Source: Arthrobacter subterraneus (GTDB lineage Bacteria; Actinomycetota; Actinomycetes; Actinomycetales; Micrococcaceae). Taken from it: 64,000 bases of DNA. The stretch's first letter is position 1, and the number at the start of each line of letters is the position of its first letter. Both the position numbers and the translations under genes were made by a program. The notes beneath the pieces are model-generated. The model made no database searches and was not told the DNA's origin. It saw nothing but the letters and a program-made list of their open reading frames with translations. Positions 40,511 through 51,010 of this stretch are shown here, one piece after another. The stretch is taken from NCBI RefSeq assembly GCF_900099735.1, contig NZ_FNDT01000002.1:296337-360336 (forward strand). Reading direction: 5' to 3'.

Positions 40511-41470
40511 TCAGCGAGCGGGGAAGATGTGGTCGAGCTCCTCGAGATCGGCCTCTGACGGAACCCAGCGGGCAGCGCCGGCATTCAGATGGACCTGCTC
40601 CGGCTTCGTTGCGCCCGCAATCACGCTGGCCACCGTGGGGCGGCTGGCAAGCCAGGAGAAGGCCACCTCAAGCTCTGTCAGTGAGCGGGCACGGGCGTAG
40701 GAACTGAAGTCCGCGAGTTGTTCCCAGTTGGCCTGATCCAGGAGGTTGGTGCGGGAGTGCGTCAGCCGGCTTCCCGCGGGCGCGTGGCCCGCGGCGTACT
40801 TCCCGGTGAGGAGACCGTTTGCGAGCGGAAGGTACGGTAGCAGCCCCAGGCCGTAGGCCCGGGCAGCCGGAACCACCTCCCGCTCAACCGAGCGTTCCAG
40901 CAGGTTGTACTGGTTTTGGGCAGAGATGAATCTCGTGGTGCCGAGCTGGCGGGCCACATACTCCGCCTCCGCCACCTGCCAGCCCGCAAAGTTCGAGTGT
41001 CCGATATAGCGCACCTTGCCGCTCTGCACGAGTGAGTCGAGCGCCGCGAGCGTCTCGTCCATGGGCGTTGCCGGGTCAGGGGCGTGATACTGGTAGAGGT
41101 CGATCCACTCGGTGTTCAGCCGCTTCAGTGACGATTCCACAGCCTTCACGATGTACCGGCGGGAGCCGCGCGCACCCCAGTCCGGACCGTTGAGGCCCTT
41201 CAGATCGAGCCCGAACTTGGTCGCGACGATCACATCGTCGCGGCTCTTGCCCAGCGCCCGGCCGAGGAGTTCCTCGCTGACCCCGGGGGCGCGCCCGTAG
41301 GAGTCAGCAACATCGAAAAGGGTGATTCCTGCTTCAAGGGCCGCGCCCACGACGGCGGCCGCGCCACGCTGCGATTCTGAAGCCGTTCCGGGCCGGCCCA
41401 GGTTGTTGCACCCGAGTCCGACCACCGAAACGCTCAGTCCTGATGTGCCGAGTCTGCGATATTCAGTCAT
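40511..41470 (-). CDS. Aldo/keto reductase
   Basis: This is a 319-residue NADPH-dependent TIM-barrel reductase. The catalytic tetrad Asp53, Tyr58 (FDVADSYG), Lys85 (ATKFG) and His129 (YQYHAP) is complete. The layout resembles the YhdN/YajO-like or potassium-channel-beta-like AKR group; the substrate is not predictable. TAACTT (41482-41477) lies 6 nt before the ATG with no Shine-Dalgarno, another leaderless-type start. Confidence 0.92.
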   Translation of the reverse strand: MTEYRRLGTSGLSVSVVGLGCNNLGRPGTASESQRGAAAVVGAALEAGITLFDVADSYGRAPGVSEELLGRALGKSRDDVIVATKFGLDLKGLNGPDWGARGSRRYIVKAVESSLKRLNTEWIDLYQYHAPDPATPMDETLAALDSLVQSGKVRYIGHSNFAGWQVAEAEYVARQLGTTRFISAQNQYNLLERSVEREVVPAARAYGLGLLPYLPLANGLLTGKYAAGHAPAGSRLTHSRTNLLDQANWEQLADFSSYARARSLTELEVAFSWLASRPTVASVIAGATKPEQVHLNAGAARWVPSEADLEELDHIFPAR

Positions 41471-41526
41471 GTCCCAAAGTTACCAACCGGTCAGGGCCTC
41501 GACGGCCAGGAACCGTCCGGCGCAGG

Positions 41527-41943
41527 TCAGCTGAACCAGATCGAGATTTCCTTCTCGGCCGACTCGGGCGAATCGGATCCGTGCACGAGATTCTGCTGCA
41601 CCTTCAGCCCCCAGTCACGGCCCAGGTCCCCGCGGATGGTGCCGGGCGCCGCCGTCGTGGGTTCCGTTGATCCGGCCAGCGAGCGGAAGCCCTCGATGAC
41701 GCGTTCGCCCTCAAAGACAGCCGCGAGAACCGGGCCGCTCAGCATGAATTCGACCAGCGGTTCGTAGAAGGGCTTGCCGACGTGTCCAGCGTAGTGCGCT
41801 TCCAGTATCTCGCGGGTTGCATGCACCAGCTTCAGGTCCACCAGGCTGTACCCCTTGGCCTCCACCCGGGCCAGGATTGTTCCGCTCAAGCCCCGGGCAA
41901 CGCCGTCGGGCTTGACCAGTATCAGGGTCCGCTCAGCACTCAC
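41527..41943 (-). CDS. ndk: Nucleoside diphosphate kinase
   Basis: Ndk balances nucleoside triphosphates through a phospho-histidine. It is 138 residues from GTG 41943, which has GGAGGAG upstream; the long in-frame extension is rejected. The catalytic His121 lies in NLVHGSDS, and the N-terminal ERTLILVKPDGVARGL and GTIRGD are typical. It is last in the ileS-folC-DUF4233-ndk cluster, a conserved actinobacterial order. Confidence 0.97.
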   Translation of the reverse strand: MSAERTLILVKPDGVARGLSGTILARVEAKGYSLVDLKLVHATREILEAHYAGHVGKPFYEPLVEFMLSGPVLAAVFEGERVIEGFRSLAGSTEPTTAAPGTIRGDLGRDWGLKVQQNLVHGSDSPESAEKEISIWFS

Positions 41944-42005
41944 GTTTTCTCCTCCGATTGCAATTTCCTGCGCCGGTACCCCGGCGCGGTCCACCATCGA
42001 CTCTA

Positions 42006-42464
42006 CTAAAGGGTTTGCTGCCCGCCGTCGCCATTTGTCCGGTTCGCCTGCTCCCACGCGGCCTGCTCCCGGTCCCGGGCAGCGTTCTCGCGGTCCAGGC
42101 GCGCGCCGGTGCGGAGCCCGTACAGCCAGGTGAGTGCAAAGAGTGCGCCGACGAGGAACATCATCGGCTCCACGATGCCGGTGGCAATGAGCACGACCTG
42201 CAGTACCCAGCCGAGGTGGATCCCGTAGCGCTTTGTGAGTAGCGCACACGAAGAGATGAGAACCGCGCTCAGGGTCAGCCCGGCGCCGAGGATGAGCCCT
42301 ACCGGGATACTGTCGGCGCGCAGCCCGAAGACCACCAGGGTGGCGAACAGCACCACGAAGGCCTCCAGCAGCAGCACTGTGGAGGCGAACATCACCTTGA
42401 TGGAACGCCGCTTCTTCGGCATACCGGGACGCCATTCGCGCTGAGCTTTTGTCAGACGTGCCAT
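42006..42464 (-). CDS. DUF4233 membrane protein
   Basis: This 152-residue protein has a basic N-terminus (PKKRRSIKV) and about four membrane helices (residues about 22-45, 50-75, 80-100 and 102-122), then a charged tail (RLDRENAARDREQ). DUF4233 proteins sit between folC and ndk in many actinobacteria; the function is unknown. ATG 42464 has a strong AGGAGG 7-8 nt upstream and lies 11 bp after the folC stop. Confidence 0.8.
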   Translation of the reverse strand: MARLTKAQREWRPGMPKKRRSIKVMFASTVLLLEAFVVLFATLVVFGLRADSIPVGLILGAGLTLSAVLISSCALLTKRYGIHLGWVLQVVLIATGIVEPMMFLVGALFALTWLYGLRTGARLDRENAARDREQAAWEQANRTNGDGGQQTL

Positions 42465-42475
42465 GGAAGCCCCTC

Positions 42476-43873
42476 CTACTTGCCCAACAGTGTGCGGGCC
42501 TCGGCCACCACCGTGATGGATCCTGTCACGAGGATCCCGCCACCGGGCTCGCCTTCCTCGACGGTCATGACAGCCCACTCGAGGGCATCATCGAGCCGCT
42601 CCGCGACGTGGATACGTTCATCGGCGAACCCGGCGCTGAGCGCAAGCCGCCGCAGGTCCCCGGCCGGTATGGCGCGCGGGGAGTTGGACTGGGTGAGACA
42701 GACGTCCTCCAACACTCCGCCGAGCTCCTCATGAAGTTCGCTGAGGATCGCTCCGGCGTCCTTGTCCTGGAGTACGCCGATCACAAGTACCAGCCTGCTG
42801 AACTCGAAAGCCTCGGTGATCGCCTTCGCCGTGGCGCGGGCGCCGGCGGCGTTGTGGGCGGCGTCCACCAGAATGCTGGGGGCGGTCCGCACCAGTTCCA
42901 GCCTGCCCGGAGAGGTCACCGCGTTCAGGCCGTTCCGGACGACGTCGATATCCAGCTCCCGTGATCCGCCGCCCAGGAATGCCTCAACCGCTGCGACGGC
43001 GACTGCAGCGTTCTGCGCCTGGTGCTCACCGTGCAGCGGGAGCAGCACGTCCTCATAACGGCCGGCAATCCCGGCCAGCGTGAGCTGCTGTCCGCCCACG
43101 GCGATACGCCGGTCTTCCACGCCGAACTCCACCCCCTGGAACCGGAACTCGACGCCGGTTTCCCGCGCCTTCTCGAGCAGCACCTGTGCTGCATCCGCCG
43201 GCTGGGCGGCACTGACGAGGAACCCGCCGGGCTTGATGATGCCGGCTTTTTCGAGCGCGATTTCGCCGGGCGTTTCTCCGAGGAGGTCGGTGTGGTCCAG
43301 TGAGATGGGAGTGACCACCGAGACGACGCCGTCGCCCACGTTGGTGGCGTCGGTGATCCCGCCGAGCCCCACCTCGATGACGGCGACGTCCACCGGTTCA
43401 TCCGCGAACACCGCGAAGGCGAGAATGGTGACGCACTCGAAGTAGGTCAGCCGCGGTTCGCCGGCGTCGTCGAGTTCAGAGTCGATGATCTCGAGATAGG
43501 GCCGGATCTCGTCCCAGATACGGACAAACGTCTCATCGGCGACGGGCTCGCCGTCAATGCTGATCCGCTCGGTGACACGGGAAAGGTGCGGGCTCGTGTA
43601 CCGGCCGGTGCGGAGGTCGTGCGCCCGCAGGAGTCCCTCGATCATCCGCGCCGTGGAGGTCTTGCCGTTGGTCCCCGTGATGTGGATGATCGGCACGGCC
43701 CGGTTCGGCTCGCCCAGAATCTCCATCGCGCGGAACAGCGGAGCCATGCGCGGCTCCATCTTGTTTTCCGGCGCCCGGCTCAACAGTTCGGCGTAGACGC
43801 TTTCCACCGAGAACCGGTCAATCTCCTGGTTCGGACCGGGTCCATCCGCGCCGTGGTTCATTGCATCGTTCAT
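42476..43873 (-). CDS. folC: Folylpolyglutamate synthase / dihydrofolate synthase
   Basis: FolC adds glutamate to dihydropteroate and to reduced folates. The protein is 465 residues, in the Mur ligase fold. The P-loop is GTNGKTSTA (about 66-74), followed by YTSPHL, the omega-loop region [12 protein letters not shown] and the C-terminal domain with [11 protein letters not shown]. The start overlaps ileS by 4 bp. An N-terminal roughly 20-residue extension precedes the usual family start. Confidence 0.94.
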   Translation of the reverse strand: MNDAMNHGADGPGPNQEIDRFSVESVYAELLSRAPENKMEPRMAPLFRAMEILGEPNRAVPIIHITGTNGKTSTARMIEGLLRAHDLRTGRYTSPHLSRVTERISIDGEPVADETFVRIWDEIRPYLEIIDSELDDAGEPRLTYFECVTILAFAVFADEPVDVAVIEVGLGGITDATNVGDGVVSVVTPISLDHTDLLGETPGEIALEKAGIIKPGGFLVSAAQPADAAQVLLEKARETGVEFRFQGVEFGVEDRRIAVGGQQLTLAGIAGRYEDVLLPLHGEHQAQNAAVAVAAVEAFLGGGSRELDIDVVRNGLNAVTSPGRLELVRTAPSILVDAAHNAAGARATAKAITEAFEFSRLVLVIGVLQDKDAGAILSELHEELGGVLEDVCLTQSNSPRAIPAGDLRRLALSAGFADERIHVAERLDDALEWAVMTVEEGEPGGGILVTGSITVVAEARTLLGK

Positions 43874-46800
43874 GCCTGCCGCTCCACCTTCACCGAAATT
43901 CCGTCGACTGACGCCGCGACCAGCACCAGGTTGTCCGTCAACGTTTCCTGCCGGACAAGGGCTGCGTGCGCCTCGAGGGCAGCGAGGGTTCCGGCATCCG
44001 CCTCCACCGTGGTGACTACGCGGTCACTGATGTGGAAGTCGGCGTCCCGGCGGGCCTGCTGGATGGAACGGATGACGTCGCGTGCAGTGCCCTCCGCTTC
44101 CAGGTCACCGGTGACCTCGGTGTTGAGCACGAGGAACCCGCCACCGGGCAGAACCGTGACAGCGGTGCTGCCGCCGGAGGTCCCGTTGCTGTCCACCACG
44201 GTTTCCAGTGTGTATTCGCCGGGCTCCATCGGCAGGCCGCCCGCCGTGACAGTGCCGGCGTCGTCCACGGACCAGTCCCCCGCCTTCGCAGCCTTGATGG
44301 CGGTCTGGACATTTTTACCCAGTCTCGGACCGGCTGCGCGGGCATTGACCACGAGCTTCTGGGAAATGCCGAACTCTTCGGGCGAGATATCCGCGGAGTC
44401 GATCAGGCGGACGGACTTGATATTCAGTTCATCCGCGATGATGGCCCGGTACTGGCCTTCCAGCTCACCGGCGGCCGGCGCCACGACGGTCAGATCGGCG
44501 AGCGGCAGGCGCACCCGAAGGTTCGCTGCCTTGCGCAGGCTGGATCCCGTCGAGCAGATCTGCCGCGTCCGTTCCATCCGCTCCACCAGGTCCGGTGCAG
44601 CCGCAAACGACGACGGCGACGCCCAGTCCGTCAGGTGCACGGAACGGCCGCCGGTAAGGCCCCGCCAGATTTCCTCGGTGACCAGGGGCAGCAGCGGAGC
44701 CGCAACGCGGGTCACCGCTTCCAGGCACGTGTAGAGGACGTCGAACGCGGCGGTGTCCTCGTCGAAGAAACGCTGCCGGCCGCGGCGCACATACCAGTTG
44801 GTGAGTGTGTCGAGGTAGCGGCGCAGGGCCTCACACGCGTCGCTGATGTTGAACGCGTCGAGAGAGGCCGTCATATCCTCCACGAGGTTGCCGGTGTACG
44901 CCAGGATGTACCGGTCCAGCGGGTCGGCCAGGGCTTCCGCTGCGGCCGCGTCAACAGTTTTCGCCTCGTAGCCGGCGCCCCCGGAGGCGGCATTCGTGTA
45001 GAGACGGAAGAAGTGCCACACGTTCCACAGCGGCAGAATGACCTGACGGACGCCGTCGCGGATTCCCTGCTCGGTGACCACGAGGTTGCCGCCGCGCAGG
45101 ATCGGCGAGGCCATCAGGAACCAGCGCATGGCGTCCGAGCCGTCCCGGTCGAGGACCTCGGAAACGTCAGGGTAGTTCTGCAGGCTCTTGGACATCTTCT
45201 GGCCGTCCGAGCCCAGCACGATGCCGTGGCTGATGACGTTCTTGAACGTCGGCCGGTCAAACAGCGCCGTGGCGAGGATGTGCAGCGTGTAGAACCAGCC
45301 GCGGGTCTGGCCGATGTACTCCACGATGAAGTCGGCAGGGTTGTGGGACTCGAACCAGTCCTCGTTCTGCATCGGGTAGTGAACCTGCGCATACGGCATG
45401 GACCCGGAGTCAAACCAGACATCGAGGACATCCGCGACGCGGCGCATGGTGGACTGGCCGTCCTCGGGGGTCCGCGGATCGTCCGGGTTGGGGCGGGTCA
45501 GCTCGTCGATGAACGGACGGTGCAGGTCCACCTCTCCAGCCGCATTGCGCGGCAGGCGGCCGAAGTCCCGCTCGATGTCCGCGAGGGACCCGTACACGTC
45601 GGTGCGCGGGTAGTTCGGGTCATCCGACACCCACACGGGGATGGGGCTTCCCCAATAGCGGTTGCGGCTGATGGACCAGTCGCGGGCATTCTCCAGCCAC
45701 TTGCCGAACTGGCCGTCCTTGACGTTCTCCGGGATCCAGTTGATCTGCTGGTTGAGCTCGACCATGCGGTCCTTGATCTTGGTGACCTCGACGAACCAGG
45801 AGGACACGGCCCGGTAGATCAGCGGGTTGCGGCAGCGCCAGCAGTGCGGGTAGCTGTGCACGTAGCTGGCCTGGCGTACCAGGCGGCCGGCGTCGCGCAG
45901 CACCCGTGTGATGGCCTTGTTCGCTTCGAAGACCTGCACACCGACGATCTCCGCCAGCGGTCCGTCCTCGAAGGTGCGCAGGAAGCGTGCTCCCTCATCG
46001 ACCGAGAGGATCACCTGGATTCCTGCGTCCTCACAGATTTTCTGGTCCTCTTCACCGTAGGCCGGCGACTGGTGGACAATACCGGTGCCGTCCGTCGTCG
46101 TGACGTAGTCAGCGACGAGGAACCGGAAGGCGTTGCGGTAGCCGCCGCGTTCAGGATCCGCGAAGTAGTCCCACAGCGGAACATACTCCAGTCCACCGAG
46201 TTCGGTGCCGCGGTGGGTGCCGATGACGGCGGCGCGCGCCTCCTCCGCGGAGGCGTAGCCGAAGTCCTTTGCGTACCCGGACAGCAGTTCCTCGGCGATC
46301 AGGAACCGGCGGCCCGTGAACTCGCCGGCGCCCGGAACCAGCGCGTAGTGGATGTCAGGCCCGACGGCGAGGGCAGCGTTGGTGGGAAGCGTCCACGGCG
46401 TGGTGGTCCAGGCCAGCGCCTCGACACCGGCGAGGTCCTGAGACAGGGCCGAATCTCCGGCGATGATCGGGAACGTCACGGTGACGGTCTGGTCCTGGCG
46501 GTCCTGGTAGACGTCGTCGTCCATCCGCAGTTCATGGTTGGAGAGCGGCGTCTCATCCTTCCAGCAGTAGGGCAGTACCCGGTAGCCGTTATAGGTGAGG
46601 CCCTTTGAGTGCAGTGTCTTGAAGGCCCAGAGCACGGACTCCATGTACTCGACGTTGAGCGTCTTGTAGTCGTTCTCGAAGTCCACCCAGCGCGCCTGGC
46701 GGGTGACGTAGTCACGCCACTCCCCCGCGTACTTCATCACGGACGCGCGGCACGCATCGTTGAACTTGTCGATGCCCATGGCCTCGATCTGCTTCTTGTC

Positions 46801-47157
46801 GCTCATGCCGAGCTGCTTCATGGCTTCAAGCTCGGCGGGAAGCCCGTGCGTGTCCCAACCGAAACGGCGCTCGACGCGGCGGCCGCGCTGGGTCTGGTAA
46901 CGCCCTACAAGGTCCTTGGCGTAGCCGGTGAGCAGGTGCCCGTAGTGGGGCAGGCCGTTGGCGAAGGGCGGGCCGTCATAGAAGACGAATTCGTTTGAGC
47001 CGTGCTCGCCCGCGCTGCGCTGGTCAATCGAGGCCTGGAAGGTCCCGTCCCCGTCCCAGTACGCGAGCACGCGCTCTTCCAGCTCGGGGAAGCGTGGAGA
47101 GGCAGAGCCTGAGACAGCCGGATCTGCGGCGGAGGCCTTGGGGTAGATCTGTGACAT
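43870..47157 (-). CDS. ileS: Isoleucine-tRNA ligase, type 2 (eukaryote-like)
   Basis: This 1095-residue class I synthetase has its HIGH motif as HYGH (71-74) in [14 protein letters not shown] and KMSKS near residue 656. This wording and length mark IleRS type 2, the form linked to lower mupirocin sensitivity. Its HYGH is canonical, not the swapped form tied to hyper-resistance. An editing domain and a C-terminal anticodon-binding region with a long tail are present. ATG 47157 has AGGA 8 nt upstream; the in-frame extension through the T-box leader is rejected. Regulation is probably by the T-box at 47168-47420. Confidence 0.96.
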   Translation of the reverse strand: MSQIYPKASAADPAVSGSASPRFPELEERVLAYWDGDGTFQASIDQRSAGEHGSNEFVFYDGPPFANGLPHYGHLLTGYAKDLVGRYQTQRGRRVERRFGWDTHGLPAELEAMKQLGMSDKKQIEAMGIDKFNDACRASVMKYAGEWRDYVTRQARWVDFENDYKTLNVEYMESVLWAFKTLHSKGLTYNGYRVLPYCWKDETPLSNHELRMDDDVYQDRQDQTVTVTFPIIAGDSALSQDLAGVEALAWTTTPWTLPTNAALAVGPDIHYALVPGAGEFTGRRFLIAEELLSGYAKDFGYASAEEARAAVIGTHRGTELGGLEYVPLWDYFADPERGGYRNAFRFLVADYVTTTDGTGIVHQSPAYGEEDQKICEDAGIQVILSVDEGARFLRTFEDGPLAEIVGVQVFEANKAITRVLRDAGRLVRQASYVHSYPHCWRCRNPLIYRAVSSWFVEVTKIKDRMVELNQQINWIPENVKDGQFGKWLENARDWSISRNRYWGSPIPVWVSDDPNYPRTDVYGSLADIERDFGRLPRNAAGEVDLHRPFIDELTRPNPDDPRTPEDGQSTMRRVADVLDVWFDSGSMPYAQVHYPMQNEDWFESHNPADFIVEYIGQTRGWFYTLHILATALFDRPTFKNVISHGIVLGSDGQKMSKSLQNYPDVSEVLDRDGSDAMRWFLMASPILRGGNLVVTEQGIRDGVRQVILPLWNVWHFFRLYTNAASGGAGYEAKTVDAAAAEALADPLDRYILAYTGNLVEDMTASLDAFNISDACEALRRYLDTLTNWYVRRGRQRFFDEDTAAFDVLYTCLEAVTRVAAPLLPLVTEEIWRGLTGGRSVHLTDWASPSSFAAAPDLVERMERTRQICSTGSSLRKAANLRVRLPLADLTVVAPAAGELEGQYRAIIADELNIKSVRLIDSADISPEEFGISQKLVVNARAAGPRLGKNVQTAIKAAKAGDWSVDDAGTVTAGGLPMEPGEYTLETVVDSNGTSGGSTAVTVLPGGGFLVLNTEVTGDLEAEGTARDVIRSIQQARRDADFHISDRVVTTVEADAGTLAALEAHAALVRQETLTDNLVLVAASVDGISVKVERQA

Positions 47158-47167
47158 GTGGTGTGTC

Positions 47168-47420
47168 CTGAAGCTGGCGGAGGTCGGCGGGCAGTAATGG
47201 TTTTCCTGCAAGGACGAACCAGCTGACCGATGCCGAAGCCCCGGCGAGCGAATCCGCGGTACCACCTCGCTTGCGTGCCCTCTCCTCCCTGCCTGGGAGG
47301 AACAGCGCACACCGCTTCATGTCTGCTGTCACGGGCTTACCCGTCCGGTTCTACTGATCCGCCGGGGCGGGTGTTCTTCCGGAAGCTCACCGGTGATGGC
47401 CGGGTCGCAGCTGATGCCCC
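47168..47420 (-). promoter_or_regulatory. T-box leader of ileS (translational type)
   Basis: The leader carries the T-box core GAGGTGGTACCGCGG (47269-47255) that pairs with the uncharged tRNA 3' end. Upstream is a stem I-like segment with a candidate AUC (Ile) specifier at 47397-47395, followed by AGTAGAACCGGACGGG near 47350-47335. No T-run terminator follows, so control is probably by sequestering the Shine-Dalgarno (AGGA at 47168-47165), as known for actinobacterial ileS. A TAGAAT box at 47428-47423 is a plausible -10. This accounts for the gene-free stretch 47158-47480. Confidence 0.85.
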
Positions 47421-47480
47421 CAATTCTAGCCGTCACGGCCGGATAGGGCGAACTCTCTCGGGAGGGCCGGCGGGCGCGGC

Positions 47481-48236
47481 TCAGCTGCGCCGGATCACCT
47501 TGTGGTTCGCCGCCTGCGCAACCGGACGGACAACAATCTCGTCAAGGTTCACGTGATGCGGCACGGACACCGCGTAGGCGACGACGTCGGCGACGTCCGC
47601 GGCGGTCAGCGGCTCGGCCACCCCGGCATACACCTTCTCGGCTGCCGCCGCGTCACCGAGCCGGTTCAGCGCGAATTCCTCGGTCTGGACCATGCCGGGA
47701 AGAACCTCGACCACCCGCACGTTATGTTCGACCTCCTCAAGGCGAAGCGCCCTGGTCATGGCGCGCTGCGCGGCCTTGGCAGCGTTGTAGCCCGCACCGC
47801 CCTCGTAGGCGACCAGTGCCGCCGTGGACGTCAGGTTCAGGACCGTGCCGTGCCCGTGCTTCCGCAGCATCGGCAGAAACGCACGGGTCAGCTTCATGGT
47901 GCCGACAACGTTGGCGCCGTACATCCATTCCCAGTCCTCGGTGCGCGCATCGGCCACCCAGTCGGTCCCGCGGGCACCGCCGGCAATGTTGATCAGGGTG
48001 TCGATGCCGCCTGCTCCGGTGACCTCATCGAGCAGGCGGGCCACGCCGTCGTCGTCGGTGATGTCGAGCGCAACCGGCACCGCCCCGGTCTCGTCGCCGA
48101 GGCGGGCCAGCCGGTCGGCCCGGCGGGCGACCGCCCACACCTGCCAGCCGTCGGCCGTCAGCCTGCGCACCGTTGCTTCACCGATCCCGGAACTTGCACC
48201 CGTCACTACTGCTGCCCTGCCCTGTCCAGAAGTCAT
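47481..48236 (-). CDS. Short-chain dehydrogenase/reductase
   Basis: This 251-residue classical SDR has TGASSGIG (12-19), NIAGGA, Ser137 and the pair Tyr150/Lys154 (YNAAKAA). It is similar in layout to the NADP-dependent YdfG-like 3-hydroxy acid or serine dehydrogenases. TAGTTT (48248-48243) lies 6 nt before the ATG, with no Shine-Dalgarno. It is divergent from valS with a 66-bp gap. Confidence 0.9.
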   Translation of the reverse strand: MTSGQGRAAVVTGASSGIGEATVRRLTADGWQVWAVARRADRLARLGDETGAVPVALDITDDDGVARLLDEVTGAGGIDTLINIAGGARGTDWVADARTEDWEWMYGANVVGTMKLTRAFLPMLRKHGHGTVLNLTSTAALVAYEGGAGYNAAKAAQRAMTRALRLEEVEHNVRVVEVLPGMVQTEEFALNRLGDAAAAEKVYAGVAEPLTAADVADVVAYAVSVPHHVNLDEIVVRPVAQAANHKVIRRS

Positions 48237-48302
48237 GAAGCCAAACTAGCCCACCCACGGGCACCGCGCAGTCCCGGACAGCCGGCATGAAACAATTGGT
48301 CC

Positions 48303-50939
48303 ATGGCATCCATCAACGAGGGTACAGACACGCCCACACCCGCCCCCATCAATGTTCCCGACAAACCGGCACTCGAAGGCCTCGAGACGGCGCTGAACGA
48401 GCGCTGGCGCTCGGAGGGAACGTACACCTTCAACACGGAGACCACCCGCAACGAGGTCTACTCGATCGACACGCCGCCTCCCACTGCTTCCGGGTCCCTG
48501 CACGTGGGCCACGTGTTCTCCTACACGCAGACCGACGTCATCGCCCGCTACCAGCGCATGACCGGAAAGAACGTGTTCTACCCGATGGGCTGGGATGACA
48601 ACGGCCTGCCCACCGAACGCCGCGTCCAGAACTACTACGGCGTGCGCTGCGACCCGTCCGTGCCCTACAACGCCGACTACCGCCCGCCCGCGCAGCCTGC
48701 GAAGAACCAGCGTGATTTCGACGTCGTTTCCCGCCGCAACTTCATCGAGCTCTGCGAGGAGCTCGCCGTCGAGGATGAAAAGGTCTTCGAAAACCTCTTC
48801 CTGTCCCTCGGACTGTCCGTCGACTGGAACCTGACGTACCGCACCATCGACTCGACGTCCCGCGCGGTGTCCCAGCGCGCGTTCCTCGCCAACCTCAAGC
48901 AGGGCGACGCCTACCTCGCTGAAGCGCCGACCCTCTGGGACGTGACGTTCCGGACCGCCGTTGCGCAGGCCGAACTCGAGGACCGGGAGGTTCCCGGCGC
49001 CTACTACCGCTATCCCTTTGAGGCTGCGGACGGCGCGCAGATCCATATTGAAACCACCCGGCCCGAGCTCCTCGCTGCCTGCGTGGCGCTGGTGGCCCAC
49101 CCGGATGACGAGCGTTACCAGCCGTACTTCGGCAAGACAGTCACCTCCCCGCTGTTCGGCGTTGAAGTGGTGGTGTTGGCCCACCCGCTGGCCAAGCCCG
49201 ACAAAGGCGCCGGCATCGCAATGGTCTGCACCTTCGGCGATCTCACCGACGTCACCTGGTGGCGTGAGCTGGACCTGCCCACGCGCGCGATCGTCGGCCG
49301 CGACGGCCGTATCCTCGCCGATACTCCGGACTGGATCACGACGCCGGCCGGCCGGGAGAACTACGCCCGCATCGCGGGCAAGACGGTCTTCTCGGCGAAG
49401 GAGGGCGTCGCGGAGATGCTCTCCGAGGCAGGCCTGCTCGACGGCGAACCGAAAAAGATCACCCACCCCGTGAACTTCTTCGAGAAGGGGGACAAGCCCC
49501 TCGAGGTGGTCACCAGCCGTCAGTGGTACATCCGCAACGGCGGACGGGACGCGGACCGCCGCGAACGCCTGATTGCCCGCGGACGCGAGATCGACTTCCA
49601 CCCCTCGTTCATGCGCAGCCGGTACGAGAACTGGATCGAGGGCCTCAACGGTGACTGGCTGATCTCCCGCCAGCGGTTCTTCGGTGTTCCGTTCCCTGTC
49701 TGGTACGCACTGGATGACGCCGGCACGCCCGACTACCAGAACCCGATCCTCCCGTCGGATGACATGCTGCCGGTCGACCCGGCCGCCGAACCGGCGCCGG
49801 GCTACGACGAGTCGCAGCGCGATCAGCCGGGTGGTTTCATGGGCGACCCGGATGTGCTCGATACCTGGGCGACCTCATCGCTCTCCCCGCAGATCATCGG
49901 CGGATGGTCCAGGGATGAGGACCTCTTCGGCAAGGTGTACCCGTTTGACCTGCGCCCGCAGGGACACGACATCATCCGGACCTGGATGTTCTCCTCAGTG
50001 GTTCGTGCCGACTCCATCCTCGATTCAGCGCCGTGGAAGCACGCCGCTATTTCCGGCTGGATCCTGGATCCGGACCGCAAGAAGATGTCCAAGTCCAAGG
50101 GCAACGTTGTGGTGCCTACCGACGCCCTCGAACAGTTCGGCTCCGACGCCGTCCGTTACTGGGCAGCTTCCGCGAAGCTCGGCGCGGACACCGCCTACGA
50201 GATCGCCCAGATGAAGATCGGGCGCCGGCTCGCCATCAAGCTTCTCAACGCCTCGAAGTTTGTGCTCAACCTTGGCGCAACCGAAGCCGACATCGTGTCG
50301 GATGACTCATCGTCAGTGACCAATCCGCTGGACCGTTCACTGCTCGCGTCACTCGATGAGGTGGTGCAGCAGGCGACGGCATCATTCGAGAAGTACGACT
50401 ACGCGCGTGCACTGCAGCTGACGGAGTCTTTCTTCTGGTCATTCACCGACGACTATGTCGAACTCATCAAGGACCGCGCCTACGGCAGCGCCGGGGAAGC
50501 TGAGAAGGCATCGGTCCTGGCCGCACTGGCCACGACACTCGACCGGCTGCTTCGTCTCTTCGCACCCGTTCTTCCGTTCGCGACCGAAGAGGTGTGGAGC
50601 TGGTGGCGGCACGGCTCGGTCCACCGGTCGGCGTGGCCCGCGTCGGGCGCGCTTACTGCCGCTGCGCTGGACGCGGACCCCGGGATGCTGGCAACGGTCG
50701 GCGCCGCACTCGGCGGGCTGCGCAAGGCCAAGTCCGAGGCCAAGGTCAAGCAGCGCACCGAGGTACTCTCCGCCGTCGTCAGCGGATCCGTTGCCCAGGT
50801 CCGGCAGCTTGAGGCGGCGCTTGCCGATCTGAGCGCGGCCGGTAACGCCGCCGGCATCGAACTCCGTGTGGAGGACGGCGATCTGAGGGTGAGCGAAGTC
50901 CGTCTGGCCGCGCCGGAGCAGGCACCGGACAACGCCTGA
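48303..50939 (+). CDS. valS: Valine-tRNA ligase
   Basis: This is an 878-residue class I synthetase. The HIGH motif is HVGH (67-70) in PPPTASGSLHVGHVF and KMSKS is near residue 594 (RKKMSKSKGNVV). The editing domain lies between, and a C-terminal coiled-coil (KSEAKVKQRTEVL) is typical of ValRS. The wording of the signature (PTASGSLHVGH) is the form common in actinobacteria. No T-box is visible upstream; the 5' gap is only 66 bp. Confidence 0.97.
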   Translation: MASINEGTDTPTPAPINVPDKPALEGLETALNERWRSEGTYTFNTETTRNEVYSIDTPPPTASGSLHVGHVFSYTQTDVIARYQRMTGKNVFYPMGWDDNGLPTERRVQNYYGVRCDPSVPYNADYRPPAQPAKNQRDFDVVSRRNFIELCEELAVEDEKVFENLFLSLGLSVDWNLTYRTIDSTSRAVSQRAFLANLKQGDAYLAEAPTLWDVTFRTAVAQAELEDREVPGAYYRYPFEAADGAQIHIETTRPELLAACVALVAHPDDERYQPYFGKTVTSPLFGVEVVVLAHPLAKPDKGAGIAMVCTFGDLTDVTWWRELDLPTRAIVGRDGRILADTPDWITTPAGRENYARIAGKTVFSAKEGVAEMLSEAGLLDGEPKKITHPVNFFEKGDKPLEVVTSRQWYIRNGGRDADRRERLIARGREIDFHPSFMRSRYENWIEGLNGDWLISRQRFFGVPFPVWYALDDAGTPDYQNPILPSDDMLPVDPAAEPAPGYDESQRDQPGGFMGDPDVLDTWATSSLSPQIIGGWSRDEDLFGKVYPFDLRPQGHDIIRTWMFSSVVRADSILDSAPWKHAAISGWILDPDRKKMSKSKGNVVVPTDALEQFGSDAVRYWAASAKLGADTAYEIAQMKIGRRLAIKLLNASKFVLNLGATEADIVSDDSSSVTNPLDRSLLASLDEVVQQATASFEKYDYARALQLTESFFWSFTDDYVELIKDRAYGSAGEAEKASVLAALATTLDRLLRLFAPVLPFATEEVWSWWRHGSVHRSAWPASGALTAAALDADPGMLATVGAALGGLRKAKSEAKVKQRTEVLSAVVSGSVAQVRQLEAALADLSAAGNAAGIELRVEDGDLRVSEVRLAAPEQAPDNA

Positions 50940-50955
50940 CCGGGCTCTTCCAGCA

Positions 50956-50996
50956 GCAGGAAGCCCCGCCGGTGCAATGCCGGCGGGGCTTCCTGC
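50956..50996. terminator. Bidirectional terminator between valS and the thioredoxin-fold gene
   Basis: A perfect 17-bp inverted repeat (GCAGGAAGCCCCGCCGG and its complement) with a 7-nt loop separates two convergent genes. There is no T-run on either side, but the strength and position suggest termination for both. Confidence 0.75.
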
Positions 50997-51010
50997 GACT
51001 GGGACCTCTG

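Noticed and set aside
40473..40700. Small plus-strand ORF with a good AAGGAG upstream of ATG 40473
   Set aside because: Most of it lies antisense to the aldo/keto reductase and its Ser/Arg-rich sequence looks like shadow coding. The ribosome-site match alone is not enough.
43966..46608. 880-codon plus-strand ORF
   Set aside because: It is an antisense shadow of ileS, with no domain signal.
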